A stretch of 64,000 nucleotides of DNA from JAVJSU01 sp040219275 (GCA_040219275.1 JAVJSU010000007.1:248001-312000); one strand, 5' to 3'. Shown: positions 7,736-17,290, counted from the first letter of the stretch. Notes: generated by a model not told the origin, from the letters alone. Program-made: numbers and translations.

Positions 7736-8893
7736 TTAATTACCAGAAAATGCCCATTCTTTAATTATTGCCGCGCAAAGCGTCGTGCGTTCTGCGAGAC
7801 TGCTGATGAGCAATTGCTCGTGCAGGGCGTGCAGACCGTCGCCGATCGCGCCGAGTCCGTCGAGCGTGGGAATACCCATTGCGGCGGTAGTGTTGCCGTC
7901 ACTTCCGCCGCCCACGCTCTCCTCACGGATGGTCAATCCATATTCTGCGCCGATAGTCTTTGCCTGTGCGAAAGACGCTTGCATCACCGCATTGTGCTCC
8001 ATCGGTGGGCGCTGATGGATGCGCTCTAATTCGATTTTTGCGCCCGGTACTTGCGGTTGTAAATCCCCGATTGCTTTGTCGATACGTTGCGCCGCCTGAA
8101 TGGTGATGGTGCGTGTGTCGATATAAATACTCGCCCTGTCAGGAATCACATTCCCTGCTGAACCACCGTCAATCATGGTCACTGAGACCGATGTCCCATT
8201 CCGCAAATCATTGAGCTTGTTGAGACTAACCGCCTGTTGTGCCGCTTCGATGATGGCGTTGATGCCCTGTTCAGGGAAGTTGCCCGCATGAGAGGCGCGT
8301 CCGGTGATGTGCAGGCGATAGGTAGCGATGCCTTTACGCTGTGTTTTGAGCGCACCGTCCGGCGTTCCCGGCTCCATGATGAGCACCAAACCTGCCTGCG
8401 CCGCGAGTGATTCGATGATGGGTGTGGAGGCGTGACTGCCGATTTCTTCATCGCTGTTGAACAAGACCCATATCGGGCGCTCTGGCATTTCGCCGCGCTC
8501 GATTAAGCCATGAATGGCGCTGAGGGCGATGGTGTTTCCGGCTTTCATATCCAACGCGCCGGGACCGAAGAGGATTCCGTCGCCGGTGATCGTCACCGGA
8601 CGCTCCGCAAGGGTGCCGGGTTTCCATACCGTGTCGATGTGTCCGAGAATAAGGATCGGTTTGCCCTGTGCGCCGGAATTCCACTTAGCAAGCACAAAAT
8701 CGCCCACTTCGACCTGTGGCAAAATTTCTACAGACTCCGCGCCGAACGCACGGCATTTTTCCGCCATGAACACAGCGAGTTTATCGACGGCAGGTTTATC
8801 GGTTGAGAAGGACTCGTAATTGACCATCTCGGTCAGCAGGTCGATGATATTTTGCGTGCGATCTTTGAAATAGGGGAGTAGGTCTTTAGTCAT
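7736..8893 (-). CDS. M20-family metallopeptidase (carboxypeptidase G2-like)
   Basis: Cytosolic two-zinc exopeptidase or amidohydrolase. Metal and catalytic motifs are clear: GHIDTV with His85 and Asp87, GPGALDMKAG with Asp115, NSDEEIGS with Glu149 (general base) and Glu150, and GLHALHE near the C-terminus giving the last His ligand. A dimerisation domain (~185-295) contains ITGRASHAGNFPEQGINAI, the usual M20 lid-domain landmark. The 385-residue length is normal for the glutamate carboxypeptidase/CPG2 branch. It is alone on its strand here and convergent with the STAS-like array. Exact substrate (folate, glutamyl or N-acyl amino acid) cannot be told. Confidence 0.9.
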   Translation of the reverse strand: MTKDLLPYFKDRTQNIIDLLTEMVNYESFSTDKPAVDKLAVFMAEKCRAFGAESVEILPQVEVGDFVLAKWNSGAQGKPILILGHIDTVWKPGTLAERPVTITGDGILFGPGALDMKAGNTIALSAIHGLIERGEMPERPIWVLFNSDEEIGSHASTPIIESLAAQAGLVLIMEPGTPDGALKTQRKGIATYRLHITGRASHAGNFPEQGINAIIEAAQQAVSLNKLNDLRNGTSVSVTMIDGGSAGNVIPDRASIYIDTRTITIQAAQRIDKAIGDLQPQVPGAKIELERIHQRPPMEHNAVMQASFAQAKTIGAEYGLTIREESVGGGSDGNTTAAMGIPTLDGLGAIGDGLHALHEQLLISSLAERTTLCAAIIKEWAFSGN

Positions 8894-8941
8894 TAGTTGT
8901 TAGTTCTCAGTTTTCAGTAAACAGTTTTCAGTAGACAGTAA
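8893..8941. repeat. Dispersed repeat family C (CAGTTTTCAGTA type)
   Basis: Iterated CAGTTTTCAGTAAACAGT-like units just upstream of the M20 start. The same motif occurs near 14800, 33601 (inside the pheS T-box leader), 55710 and 63762. Confidence 0.7.
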
Positions 8942-8992
8942 TGAGGATAACGCAGGGGGGCGGGGTTGCAAAGGCACAATGCGGGATTGGTT

Positions 8993-9424
8993 TTAGTCTA
9001 ATGGGCAGAGGGTGATGATATGTTCGCCGAGATCATTGCCATCTTCGCCAATCAGTGAGTAGACAACAATATCCACTATTCCAGCAGGGGCGGTAAAAAC
9101 AGTCGTTGCTGATTTATCATCTTCTGAAAAAGTATATTCCGCTGGAATGAGTACTGCTTCTTGAAGTGCATCTGATCTCACGAAGGTTGAAGTAAGTTGA
9201 TAAGTATTGGTTTCAGGATTTGTCCTGATATTGATTGCATACGGTGTGCCTTCTTCAAGGGTCATGTGCCAATTGTAATCCACTTCACCGCGCAGAGTGA
9301 AAATCGTCGGTTCGCAACTGAGCGAGGCTGTTTCCGGGGTCGCGCTCATGTTCACCTGTGTGTTGCAGGCGAGTATGGCGATAATCAGCATGATTCCAGC
9401 GAGGAAGATTTTCCAATGGGTCAT
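8993..9424 (-). CDS. Small putative lipoprotein
   Basis: About 143 residues starting at ATG 9424 (MTHWKIFL), which avoids the overlap that an upstream start at 9451 would create with the preceding gene. The signal peptide ends in a lipobox-like IILAIL-AC stretch, so the mature protein would be acylated on Cys and held at the outer face of the membrane. The remainder looks like a single beta-sandwich domain with no recognised motif. Cysteines occur in SCEP and in the C-terminal TLCPLD, and may pair. It is 14 bp downstream of another lipoprotein gene and probably in the same operon. Function unknown. Confidence 0.7.
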   Translation of the reverse strand: MTHWKIFLAGIMLIIAILACNTQVNMSATPETASLSCEPTIFTLRGEVDYNWHMTLEEGTPYAINIRTNPETNTYQLTSTFVRSDALQEAVLIPAEYTFSEDDKSATTVFTAPAGIVDIVVYSLIGEDGNDLGEHIITLCPLD

Positions 9425-9438
9425 TTTGGCGATCTGTT

Positions 9439-10761
9439 CTACAACGGGCACAATTGGCGGGCGGTGTAGGTGGGGTTGTTGGTACCGTAGCGGTTGAGCA
9501 ATTCGAGGGCTTCGGGATTATTGAGCACATAATTGACGACTTCGGCACAGGCGGCGCTGGCATCCTGCGCGACCTGATAGCTATCGAAGAAAATTTGCGC
9601 CATGACGAGATAAGGCGTGACGAGTTCAGGATCATTGAAGGTTTCGGTGATGCTTTGATACACGCCGATAAAGTTGCCATTTTCGATATCTGGCGCGGCT
9701 TGAGCGATGAGCACGCGATAGTAGATGTAGGTGTCGAGGATGGGCGTTTCGTCATCGTACCAATTGCGGAGGCTATCATCGGTGAGGGCGCTTTGATAGA
9801 GATTGATCGCCGTCGGGGTGAAGCCTTCCACCATGCTATTATCTGCCTCCTGTACGACCTGAATGCGATAGAGCGGCGGGTCTACCTGCACGATGGACAG
9901 CACATAACCACTGCCGTTCCAATCGTAGATGTTTGTGCCGGTGCGGAGCGGTCCGGTGATTTCGTCGCCACGATTATCTATCCGCACAAAAAATTCCTGC
10001 ACAGAATCATTATCAAAATCGACGACTTCCGGCGGATTTCCCGATACGATGACCGTGCCGAGCAAGCTCACGAAGCGGAAGGCGGTGGGTTGCCACGCGG
10101 TCAGGTTGGTCTGAAATTCGCACACTTCGGAGACGGCGGAGTCGCATCTGCGGGTGGTGAAGAGCACATCACTGCGCCCGTCGTTGTTCATGTCGCTGAG
10201 GAAGATCACCGTGGGGGGATCGAAGGTGTCGGAATTGGCGGTGAAGCGGGCTTCGTAGCGCCGATTGACACAACCGAGGATGAGCAACACGCCGCCTTCG
10301 TCCGGTGCGGTATAGGCGACGATAATTTCCGGCTGACCTTCTCCGGTCAGGTCAATATCTGCACGGATGAAGCCGTCTTCGCCTAAAATTTCCCATTGGT
10401 CGCGCAGGGCATCTTCTAATGCAACGGGACTGCCACCTGCGGAGAGAAAGCGGGTGATTTCATCGACGATAGAGGCATTATCATCATCGACATCACGCAG
10501 GGCGACTTCGCCGGATAGCGGGGGACACACCAGTAAATCCGGCGTGGGGGTGGGCTGGTTGGCGATTGCTATGGCTGTTGCAGGGTTGACCCCGATGTTG
10601 GGATTAAAGGCACTGACGTTGCCACTGATGGACACGCCCGCCGTGACTGTCGGGAATGGGACGACGGTGGGTTCACGCGGGACATCATCGCCGGATGTGC
10701 AGGCGGCACTCAGGGCGGAAATAATCAACAGGGTTAGGGTGAGCAGGCATCGTTTTAGCAT
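9439..10761 (-). CDS. Lipoprotein with FG-GAP/VCBS-like repeats
   Basis: From ATG 10761 (MLKRCLLT), a 440-residue precursor with a lipobox LSAAC near residue 21. A Thr/Pro linker follows (TVVPFPTV, QPTPTPD). Three Asp-rich calcium-type loops recur: DLTGEGQPEIIV, DMNNDGRSDVLF and DFDNDSVQEFFV, as in FG-GAP/VCBS beta-propeller blades. A mostly helical C-terminal region of about 120 residues resembles a TPR-like segment and ends in CPL. The longer frame to 10881 is not supported because the lipoprotein signal starts at 10761. Likely a surface sensor or binding protein; no ligand can be named. Confidence 0.78.
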   Translation of the reverse strand: MLKRCLLTLTLLIISALSAACTSGDDVPREPTVVPFPTVTAGVSISGNVSAFNPNIGVNPATAIAIANQPTPTPDLLVCPPLSGEVALRDVDDDNASIVDEITRFLSAGGSPVALEDALRDQWEILGEDGFIRADIDLTGEGQPEIIVAYTAPDEGGVLLILGCVNRRYEARFTANSDTFDPPTVIFLSDMNNDGRSDVLFTTRRCDSAVSEVCEFQTNLTAWQPTAFRFVSLLGTVIVSGNPPEVVDFDNDSVQEFFVRIDNRGDEITGPLRTGTNIYDWNGSGYVLSIVQVDPPLYRIQVVQEADNSMVEGFTPTAINLYQSALTDDSLRNWYDDETPILDTYIYYRVLIAQAAPDIENGNFIGVYQSITETFNDPELVTPYLVMAQIFFDSYQVAQDASAACAEVVNYVLNNPEALELLNRYGTNNPTYTARQLCPL

Positions 10762-10934
10762 AGGCGCAAGTATAGTTGACTTGAAAGTGATGGGCAATGT
10801 GAAAAAGAGCGCTTTTAGCGATTGGCTGTTGGCTTTTAGCGAGTAGTTGGGCGCTGGCGTTCGTGAAATAGGTAAATTCACTAATAAGAATAACGTGCTA
10901 TCGCTTATACTGGATGGATTAAGAGGAGGTGCGT

Positions 10935-11714
10935 ATGGATAAACCGAAACTTGATCGACGATCCCGCTCTATTTTGTATTTCATTGGTATTGTGGCGCTG
11001 AGTGTGATCGGGTTGATTGTTGAATATTATCAAGATGGCTTGGCACGTGAAGTTGCACAAGACCCGAATTTGACGCACTCACTACAGGGTTGGTTGCTAA
11101 TTGCTAATGGCTTTGTGGTTTTTCTGTTTTATGTAAATATAGTTTTTCTGCGTGGCTATTTTGGTATTGAACCAATTAATTCGGCTTTTTTCGTTATGGT
11201 GTGGATCATAATCATGATTTTTTTCGCACCTGTCATCGAAGTTGCCTTTGTTGTTCAAGTTGTTGTTGCTTTCGTGTTGTTATTGATGTCTTTTGACACC
11301 GTATCTAGAATTGTTACCTTTCCTAATCGTTTTGTGGGACAATTCATTGCCAATAATGAGCGCGTTTTCTTCCCCTTCTTTTTTTTGTTTGTCTTAGCGC
11401 TTCTTATCTTTATGTTTTGCCTTGCTTTTTTCGGGTCACTTTTTATGATCTTTCTCCTGATCATAATTCCGTTAAGCCTATTAGATATGGGGAGCGGTCT
11501 TGAACAACAACTGTATTTCACTATCTCCTGCGTAATAGCAATTTCCCCATTTATTTTTGCCAAACTCATGATTGCTTCTATCACAATGGATCATAAAACG
11601 GGTGATAACTCTAGAATTTATGTTTTTTTGACTTCAAACAGGAAGAAAATTTATGTCGCCTCATATGTTCTGGGCGGTGTGCTATTCGTCATTTCGATGA
11701 TGATTTTGCTGTAG
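10935..11714 (+). CDS. Multi-pass membrane protein, unknown
   Basis: ATG 10935 follows a very strong AAGAGGAGGT ribosome binding site (10921-10930). The 259-residue protein has about seven hydrophobic segments (roughly residues 15-32, 52-70, 82-105, 107-124, 145-175, 195-215 and 240-258) and a short charged loop before the last one. No family motif is recognised. Base composition is more AT-rich than the neighbouring oxidoreductase gene. Confidence 0.75.
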   Translation: MDKPKLDRRSRSILYFIGIVALSVIGLIVEYYQDGLAREVAQDPNLTHSLQGWLLIANGFVVFLFYVNIVFLRGYFGIEPINSAFFVMVWIIIMIFFAPVIEVAFVVQVVVAFVLLLMSFDTVSRIVTFPNRFVGQFIANNERVFFPFFFLFVLALLIFMFCLAFFGSLFMIFLLIIIPLSLLDMGSGLEQQLYFTISCVIAISPFIFAKLMIASITMDHKTGDNSRIYVFLTSNRKKIYVASYVLGGVLFVISMMILL

Positions 11715-11793
11715 ATATACATGGCTTTTGTATTCTCTGTGCTGATGTGGTTGAATCATCTGTTTAGCCTAACGCTGACGTAACGGAGAAAAT

Positions 11794-12801
11794 ATGACAC
11801 CTTCACCTATTCGCATGGCATTTATTGGCGCGGGACTGTTTGCCCGTGATACGCATGTGCCTTCCCTGCTTGAACTGGACGAGACGTATATTGTGACGGC
11901 GGTGTGTAGCCGGACGCGACAATCCGCGGAGGCGTTAGCGGCATTGTTGCCGTATCCGGTGGACATCACGACGGATATGGACGGCATCTTCACCCGCGAC
12001 GATGTGGATGTGATTAACGTGGTCTTGCCGATTCAGATGCTGGCAGAGGTGGTCGAGAAGGCGATTAACTCCGGTAAGCATGTGGTCAGCGAAAAGCCGA
12101 TTGCGACGACGATTGCGCGGGGCAGAGAACTGATTGCGTTGGCACGGGCGGACGGTCAGCAATGGATGGTGGCGGAAAATTGGCGCTATGAGCCGATGTT
12201 CGCGCAGGCAGGTGAGATCATTCGTGATGGCGGGCCGGGCAAGGTGATGGTATTTGATTGGGTGCAACACATTATGGTTGACCCGCAGAATAAATATTAT
12301 CACACGTCATGGCGACGCGAGGGGGACTTCCCCGGTGGATTTTTGCTGGATGGCGGGGTGCATCATGTGGCGGCGCTCCGGCAAGTTTTGGGCGAAGTTG
12401 AGTCTGTTACGGCGATGATGACGCAACAGCGCGACGATTTGCCTCCGGCGGATACGCTGACGGCGACGTTGCAGATGGCAAGCGGGGCAATTGGCACCTA
12501 TACCATCACGTTTGCGGCGGGATCGAAAGTGCCACAGGCGTTGAATATCGTCGGTTCGGCGGGGTGGATGCGCGTGAATCGTGAATCGCTGACGGCTGAA
12601 TTCAATGGTGAGCGGGTGGAGCGGTCTGCTAAAAAGCCGGACGGGGTACGGAATGAGTTCGAGGCGTTGGCGAAGACGCTGAACGAAGGCATTGCGCATG
12701 TGAATTCGCCGGAAGAGGCGTTGCAGGATGTGGCGGTGATGGAGGCGATGTTTGAATCGGCGCGGACGGGACGACGTGTGGAGGTGGCGCGGATTGTTTA
12801 A
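11794..12801 (+). CDS. Gfo/Idh/MocA-family oxidoreductase
   Basis: NAD(P)-dependent sugar or polyol dehydrogenase-type enzyme. The N-terminal Rossmann fold is seen in MAFIGAGLFARDTHVPSL, and the family's EKP motif is at residues 100-102 (VVSEKPIATT), where Lys101 is catalytic in characterised members. The C-terminal alpha/beta domain includes GGFLLDGGVHHVAALR, with a His in the usual active-site helix. The 335-residue length is typical. GGAGA lies 6 nt before the ATG. The last ~20 codons are duplicated 0.9 kb downstream (see 13675-13737). Substrate unknown. Confidence 0.92.
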   Translation: MTPSPIRMAFIGAGLFARDTHVPSLLELDETYIVTAVCSRTRQSAEALAALLPYPVDITTDMDGIFTRDDVDVINVVLPIQMLAEVVEKAINSGKHVVSEKPIATTIARGRELIALARADGQQWMVAENWRYEPMFAQAGEIIRDGGPGKVMVFDWVQHIMVDPQNKYYHTSWRREGDFPGGFLLDGGVHHVAALRQVLGEVESVTAMMTQQRDDLPPADTLTATLQMASGAIGTYTITFAAGSKVPQALNIVGSAGWMRVNRESLTAEFNGERVERSAKKPDGVRNEFEALAKTLNEGIAHVNSPEEALQDVAVMEAMFESARTGRRVEVARIV

Positions 12802-13675
12802 GGTTGATAAGCGGCGGCTTGGTTGGGTGGTTATTTCGGCGTTGCTGTTGGTGCAGTTTGTGTTTCTGGCAATAGCTATTCAGAGCCTCTTCAAACTTGA
12901 AAACTTAGCATGGCTGTTGTTTGCTTTTACTGTGCTAACTGTTGGTTACGCTAGCGCTATCTATATCACTATTCATCCAGAACGAATATTTCGTACACAG
13001 CCTCGATTACGAGTTATTCGCTATTTTATGAGAGTGACTATATTTTATGGCACACTCATTTTGATTTCACTGATCGCGTTTATGGGGTTGGGCGGATTTA
13101 TTTTCTACATGCCTTACGTCATCATTGGAGTAACGTTGTTGTATATTGTTGGTTTTTTAGTGTCAGACCCCGTTGCATTTGAAGGTGTTAATGTATTTGG
13201 ATTGTTTGCTGTTCTCCTAGGAGTAGCAATACCGATGCCCTTCAACGCCATTTTGTATTTAGGACTTGTTATTGCTAAATGGTGGGAGCAAGATCAATCC
13301 ATTGAAAATAGAGAGAGACGGTGGACTGACGGATTAACGCTTCTCACCATCGTTTTGGGAGCCGCCTGTTTTTTTGGACCATTACCGTCAGTGTTTGACG
13401 AGATTCTCGTTCATAATCAACTATCACTTCAGAACGTTTCCATATTTCCTGTGATGGAAGCCGCCCGTTATACAACAATTGAGAGCATTATTATCGATGC
13501 GGCTGTTCTATTGCTTCGTTTCTTGGTGTTGCTCATTCCGGTCTGGGTGATTAGTGAGGTTCGTAAACGTAAACTTATTGAGTTGACACCAAAGGAATGG
13601 CAAAATCTGGCGGCGTTTGTCGGTGTTACCTGTATTGTGGCGTTTATCGGTGTGGCGCTGTGGTTTGCGTTGTGA
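12794..13675 (+). CDS. Multi-pass membrane protein inserted between duplicated oxidoreductase tails
   Basis: About 293 residues with eight or so hydrophobic segments; no known family. The reading frame extends back to 12752, but TTG 12794 overlaps the oxidoreductase stop by 8 bp and gives a natural cytosolic start (FKVDKRR) before the first membrane segment. No ATG is available near either start. The gene is AT-richer than its neighbour. It sits exactly between two copies of the oxidoreductase 3' tail, which suggests it replaced most of a second oxidoreductase gene. Confidence 0.65.
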   Translation: MFKVDKRRLGWVVISALLLVQFVFLAIAIQSLFKLENLAWLLFAFTVLTVGYASAIYITIHPERIFRTQPRLRVIRYFMRVTIFYGTLILISLIAFMGLGGFIFYMPYVIIGVTLLYIVGFLVSDPVAFEGVNVFGLFAVLLGVAIPMPFNAILYLGLVIAKWWEQDQSIENRERRWTDGLTLLTIVLGAACFFGPLPSVFDEILVHNQLSLQNVSIFPVMEAARYTTIESIIIDAAVLLLRFLVLLIPVWVISEVRKRKLIELTPKEWQNLAAFVGVTCIVAFIGVALWFAL

Positions 13676-13737
13676 TGAACGTGATGTTTGACTCGGCGCG
13701 GACGGGTCAGCGGGTGGAGGTGGCGCGGATTGTGTAG
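13675..13737 (+). pseudogene. Orphan 3' tail of a Gfo/Idh/MocA oxidoreductase paralog
   Basis: Reading ATG 13675 to TAG 13737 gives MNVMFDSARTGQRVEVARIV, closely matching the end of the intact oxidoreductase (MEAMFESARTGRRVEVARIV). Of the nucleotide differences about half are synonymous, so both copies evolved as coding sequence. No upstream part of a second oxidoreductase remains; the membrane-protein gene fills that space. This is a remnant, not a functional gene. Confidence 0.8.
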
Positions 13738-13888
13738 TGTCGTCGGAATAAACTCAAAATAAATAATAAACAAACCGATTGCAAACATCATTGAGATCGG
13801 TCATAGCGATGTTATGAATAGTATTAAAGCCAAACTTGGAAATTATATGTAATATTCGGAAAACCCTTATACATTGATATTTCAATCC

Positions 13889-13922
13889 TGTTATAATGAA
13901 ACATATCGTTATATTTCATTAT
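13889..13922 (+). promoter_or_regulatory. Extended -10 promoter with overlapping inverted repeat
   Basis: TGTTATAAT (13889-13897) is an extended -10 element. Overlapping and following it, ATAATGAAA (13893-13901) and TTTCATTAT (13914-13922) form a perfect 9-bp inverted repeat spaced by 12 bp, placed where a repressor would block initiation. GACAGGA and ATG 13939 follow. Confidence 0.55.
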
Positions 13923-13938
13923 ACGACAGGACATTATC

Positions 13939-14670
13939 ATGAAAATTTTGGGACGCGTTCTCCTATTTGCGGTTTTTTTAATCAGTAGCTTGCTGGCGGT
14001 GTCTTCAGTTTTCGCCGATCCGCCATTTCAGGGTTTGCGCTTAACGGGGATGTCTGCGTGCGACAATACCCGAACGTTTCGTGTACGGAACAGCAACGCT
14101 TTTGATGTGCCGTTTACATGGCGAAGCACCGCTACAGGTGAGACCGGTAGTGATACTGCCGCGCCGGGCGATAGCTTTTTGACCATTAATGGTGGCAATA
14201 CGACATTTATCATCAATTGGAACTATAGCGGGAATTCTGGTTCGCAAACGAAATCGAGCAATAATACGCAGAACTGCCCGCAACCAACACCTGATCCCAC
14301 GCCGGAAAATACAGGCTCACTGAGTACACCTGAAGCGCCGGTTTATGTGCCGCCGGTATTTGAAGATGGGCGGTGCAACCCTGAGCCATGGGCATCGGCG
14401 GTCCTGTATCGCACAGATGCAGGATTTGAAATGTTTGGAATTTTTGATGACGTGGACAGCGAAGGGTACTCTCTGTTTGAGGTTGCTCAGGAAGCGATTG
14501 ATGCTTACGGTGATGTGCAAGATGCCGTTTTGCTAGGACAGGCGACGAGCGTTTATGGTGGTCTGGTGGAATTGTGGTTGCTCCCGATGGGCGAACTGCA
14601 AATTCATGCGGCGGCACTTCCCTCTCATGCACATGACTGGTACGATTATGTTTTTTCCGAATGTGTTTAG
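13939..14670 (+). CDS. Secreted protein with Pro/Thr linker, unknown
   Basis: A 243-residue precursor with a clear signal peptide (positive MKILGR, hydrophobic core, cleavage after VFA near residue 26). The first domain (~27-115) looks like a small beta-sandwich with one Cys pair (SACDN, TQNCPQ). A short PTPDPTPEN linker follows, then a C-terminal domain (~140-243) with a Cys pair (GRCNP, FSECV). No motif identifies a function. It is preceded by a promoter with an overlapping operator-like repeat and appears monocistronic. Confidence 0.72.
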   Translation: MKILGRVLLFAVFLISSLLAVSSVFADPPFQGLRLTGMSACDNTRTFRVRNSNAFDVPFTWRSTATGETGSDTAAPGDSFLTINGGNTTFIINWNYSGNSGSQTKSSNNTQNCPQPTPDPTPENTGSLSTPEAPVYVPPVFEDGRCNPEPWASAVLYRTDAGFEMFGIFDDVDSEGYSLFEVAQEAIDAYGDVQDAVLLGQATSVYGGLVELWLLPMGELQIHAAALPSHAHDWYDYVFSECV

Positions 14671-14897
14671 TCTAACCTAATTCGGGTCATGCGAAGCGGT
14701 GCTCTTAAGTGGGTATCGCTTTTTTGTTGCCAGATTGCGGTCAAATAATCCTTCCCCGTAACCCCGAACGGCAAAAAACGGTCTACAATAGAGAACAGTT
14801 AACAGTAATCAGTTTACAGTTATCAGCAAGAGACAGTTTCGCTGTATGCTGTGTAGGCGATACAGAGAATTTTCCAGAAACCAGTGAAGGTTATGTT

Positions 14898-15710
14898 ATG
14901 CGACGTTTTCATTTTTCAAGTGTGTTGATTTTATGCTTGTTGCTCGCCGCGTGTGGATCGGATGGGGGTGACGACGATACGGTCTTGCCGACGCGGGTGA
15001 GTCAGGCGGTGGATGATGCGACGGAGGAGGTCACGGCTGAGGTGGAAATCACCGGGGAGGCGACTGTAGCGAATACCGATACACCTGAACCGACGAACAC
15101 CGCCACACCGATTACGCCCACTATGACCAACACCTTCGCACCGACTGCGACATTTTTACCGACGGAAACGCCCACCGTCACACCAACGGTCAATGCGGGG
15201 GCATCTGCGACGGCGGCGGTTATTCAAGCTCCGCGCATTTCTACGCTCACGCCGATTCCGGTGCAATCCGATGGTAGTCGCCCGACGCAACCGGCAGTCG
15301 TGGCGGCGGATGTGGTCATCACACGGGCGGAATTGCAGGAACAGGTGAATTTGCTGATTGCTGGCAACCCCGATATTGAGTCTGCGAATTTGAGCATGGT
15401 CAGCGGCGAAAATCAGGGCATTCGGGTGCAGATGTCTGCGCGGGGCGGGCAGGCGATCAACAATGGCATGGTGTTTATTGCGTTCCAGATCAGCGGGGAT
15501 TTTGTGGCGATTGGTGTGACGGAAATCAGCGTGGGGAATGGTGATGCGCCGCCACGCTATCAGGAGATTGCGACGGGCGCGTTATTGAGCGCGGTGATTG
15601 AAGCGTTTGATCGTATTCTGACGGAACGACTCGGCGCGGGACATAATCTACAATCTTTGACCATTGTAGACGATCAGATGGATATTATGTTGCTGGTGCC
15701 ACAAAATTAG
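14898..15710 (+). CDS. Lipoprotein with long Thr-rich linker
   Basis: From ATG 14898 (GAAGG upstream at 14886-14890), 270 residues. The signal peptide ends in LLLAAC, a canonical lipobox, so the protein is anchored by lipid at Cys20. A long linker rich in Thr, Pro and Glu (about residues 30-115, with units such as TPEPTNTATPITPT) presumably extends it through the wall. The C-terminal domain of about 130 residues starts at VVITRAELQEQVN, appears alpha/beta and has no recognised motif. The reading frame to 14709 crosses dispersed repeat sequence and is rejected as N-terminus. Confidence 0.75.
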   Translation: MRRFHFSSVLILCLLLAACGSDGGDDDTVLPTRVSQAVDDATEEVTAEVEITGEATVANTDTPEPTNTATPITPTMTNTFAPTATFLPTETPTVTPTVNAGASATAAVIQAPRISTLTPIPVQSDGSRPTQPAVVAADVVITRAELQEQVNLLIAGNPDIESANLSMVSGENQGIRVQMSARGGQAINNGMVFIAFQISGDFVAIGVTEISVGNGDAPPRYQEIATGALLSAVIEAFDRILTERLGAGHNLQSLTIVDDQMDIMLLVPQN

Positions 15711-15804
15711 ACGGCGCGTTGAGTCTCAATCTTTAAGCGGCTTACCTTGCGTTAGACTGTAAGGGAATGGGAGTCGTTTTCAAACTATTAAGGTCGGGAA
15801 TAAC

Positions 15805-17262
15805 GTGACTAAAGCGCAAGTTCAACGGTTATTTTTGCTGGTTGTGGTGCTCATCGGCTTGTGGGGCGTGTTGATTATCCGGCTGGATGCACGCTGGTAT
15901 GGCGTACAAGAAGCGCCGCGGGTGTGGGTTGCGGCGGGTGTTCGAAATTATGATCTTTACGGATTAGACACCACTGGCTTGATGGTGATTCGCAATGCCG
16001 ATCCCGCTACGCCTGATACATTTGAATATTACACCCATCATCCGCCGCTGATTATCTGGCTTCCTGCGCTGGTAACACGCTTTACAGGCTATAACGAGTT
16101 GGGTGTGCGTTATGGATTCGCTGTTGCTACGTTGTTGAGTGGGGTGGCGTTGTATCTGTTTGTTCGCCGCTTATTTACTGAAAAAGTGGCGCTGTGGAGT
16201 ACCTTTCTTTATGCCTTAACGCCGATGATTGCCTATTATGGACGCGTCCCCGGACACGATCAAATCGGCATGTTTATCATCCTGTTATTTGGCGCGATTA
16301 TGGTGAATTGGCTAAAGCAACCAACACGCCACCGTTTGATTGCGCTAATGTTTTTGACCATTTGCGCGGTGTGGACAGCATGGACGGCGGTGTTTTTTGT
16401 TGGCTGTTTGGGGTTGGGGGCGATGTGGCTGGGCAATCGGGCGCAAAAGATCAGTGTGATCGGGTTGGGCGTGCTGTCCATTGTTGCCTTCCTCATGCTG
16501 ATGATTTTCTACCAGTTACAATGGGATGGTTCAATAGACAGTATCCTCGATGCGTTTGTGTGGCGTTCAAGTAATGCGATAGATGACCCCGGCACGGCGA
16601 GCTTCACGGTGTTTGAGTTCATCTTTACGACGCTGGTGCATTCGGTCATTCTGGGTACGGTTGGTCTGTTTTTGATGGCGGTCATCGGTGCGCCGATGCT
16701 CTATAGGAACAGCACACAGACCGCTAAAGTGATGCTTGTGGCGTTGTTCATGGGTTTTTTGAGCTATCAATTGGTTTTTCGTAATGCCAGTTTTGTCCAC
16801 GATTATTACAAAATCACCTTGATGCCCGCGCTTGCTGTGCTCGGCGCAGGGTGTGTTGTCTATGGTTGGCAAAGTTCACGACGGCAAATCATCCGTCCGC
16901 TTATTGTTAGTTTTGTGGTGATGGCAATTGTGCATAGCGCGGGATTGCTCTATTTCTTGCATCGCACCGGCAATCGCCCGTGGTTGGATGACGCGATCAG
17001 CGCGGTGAACGACCTTCCTGAAAATGAGAATATCCAACTGATGACGCATCTCACGGGTAAGGATAACCTGATGCCGTTGCGTTTTTACACGTATCGCGCC
17101 GTTGACGAGGGAATCCCGTTTGGTGAGGCGCAGGAACGGGCGCAAAACGGTGAATCGGTGGTCTATATCGCCTGCCCTGAACAGGATGAAACTTTCGTCC
17201 CCGTTACGGATGACTATGAATTGATCGAGGCAGGTGAATGTCAATTGTATCGCTTGAATTGA
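15805..17262 (+). CDS. Family 39-type membrane glycosyltransferase (ArnT/PMT-like)
   Basis: A 485-residue polytopic protein starting at GTG 15805. An early extracytoplasmic loop carries YYTHHPPLIIWLPAL, the conserved His-Pro-Pro segment of GT39/ArnT-like enzymes, and Asp28 lies in the first loop (RLDARW), where the catalytic Asp of this superfamily sits. About ten membrane segments follow, then a short C-terminal soluble domain (~405-485) with two Cys. Such enzymes transfer sugars from lipid carriers to proteins or lipids on the outer face. The donor and acceptor are unknown. Second member of this type in the window is at 61738. Confidence 0.82.
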   Translation: MTKAQVQRLFLLVVVLIGLWGVLIIRLDARWYGVQEAPRVWVAAGVRNYDLYGLDTTGLMVIRNADPATPDTFEYYTHHPPLIIWLPALVTRFTGYNELGVRYGFAVATLLSGVALYLFVRRLFTEKVALWSTFLYALTPMIAYYGRVPGHDQIGMFIILLFGAIMVNWLKQPTRHRLIALMFLTICAVWTAWTAVFFVGCLGLGAMWLGNRAQKISVIGLGVLSIVAFLMLMIFYQLQWDGSIDSILDAFVWRSSNAIDDPGTASFTVFEFIFTTLVHSVILGTVGLFLMAVIGAPMLYRNSTQTAKVMLVALFMGFLSYQLVFRNASFVHDYYKITLMPALAVLGAGCVVYGWQSSRRQIIRPLIVSFVVMAIVHSAGLLYFLHRTGNRPWLDDAISAVNDLPENENIQLMTHLTGKDNLMPLRFYTYRAVDEGIPFGEAQERAQNGESVVYIACPEQDETFVPVTDDYELIEAGECQLYRLN

Positions 17263-17290
17263 GTGATGCGATGAAGTTTTGAGCGATGCG

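Noticed and set aside
9454..10386. 310-codon open frame on the plus strand opposite the FG-GAP lipoprotein gene
   Set aside because: It is the antisense shadow of a clear lipoprotein gene with signal peptide and Asp-loop repeats; its product is low-complexity and resembles no domain.
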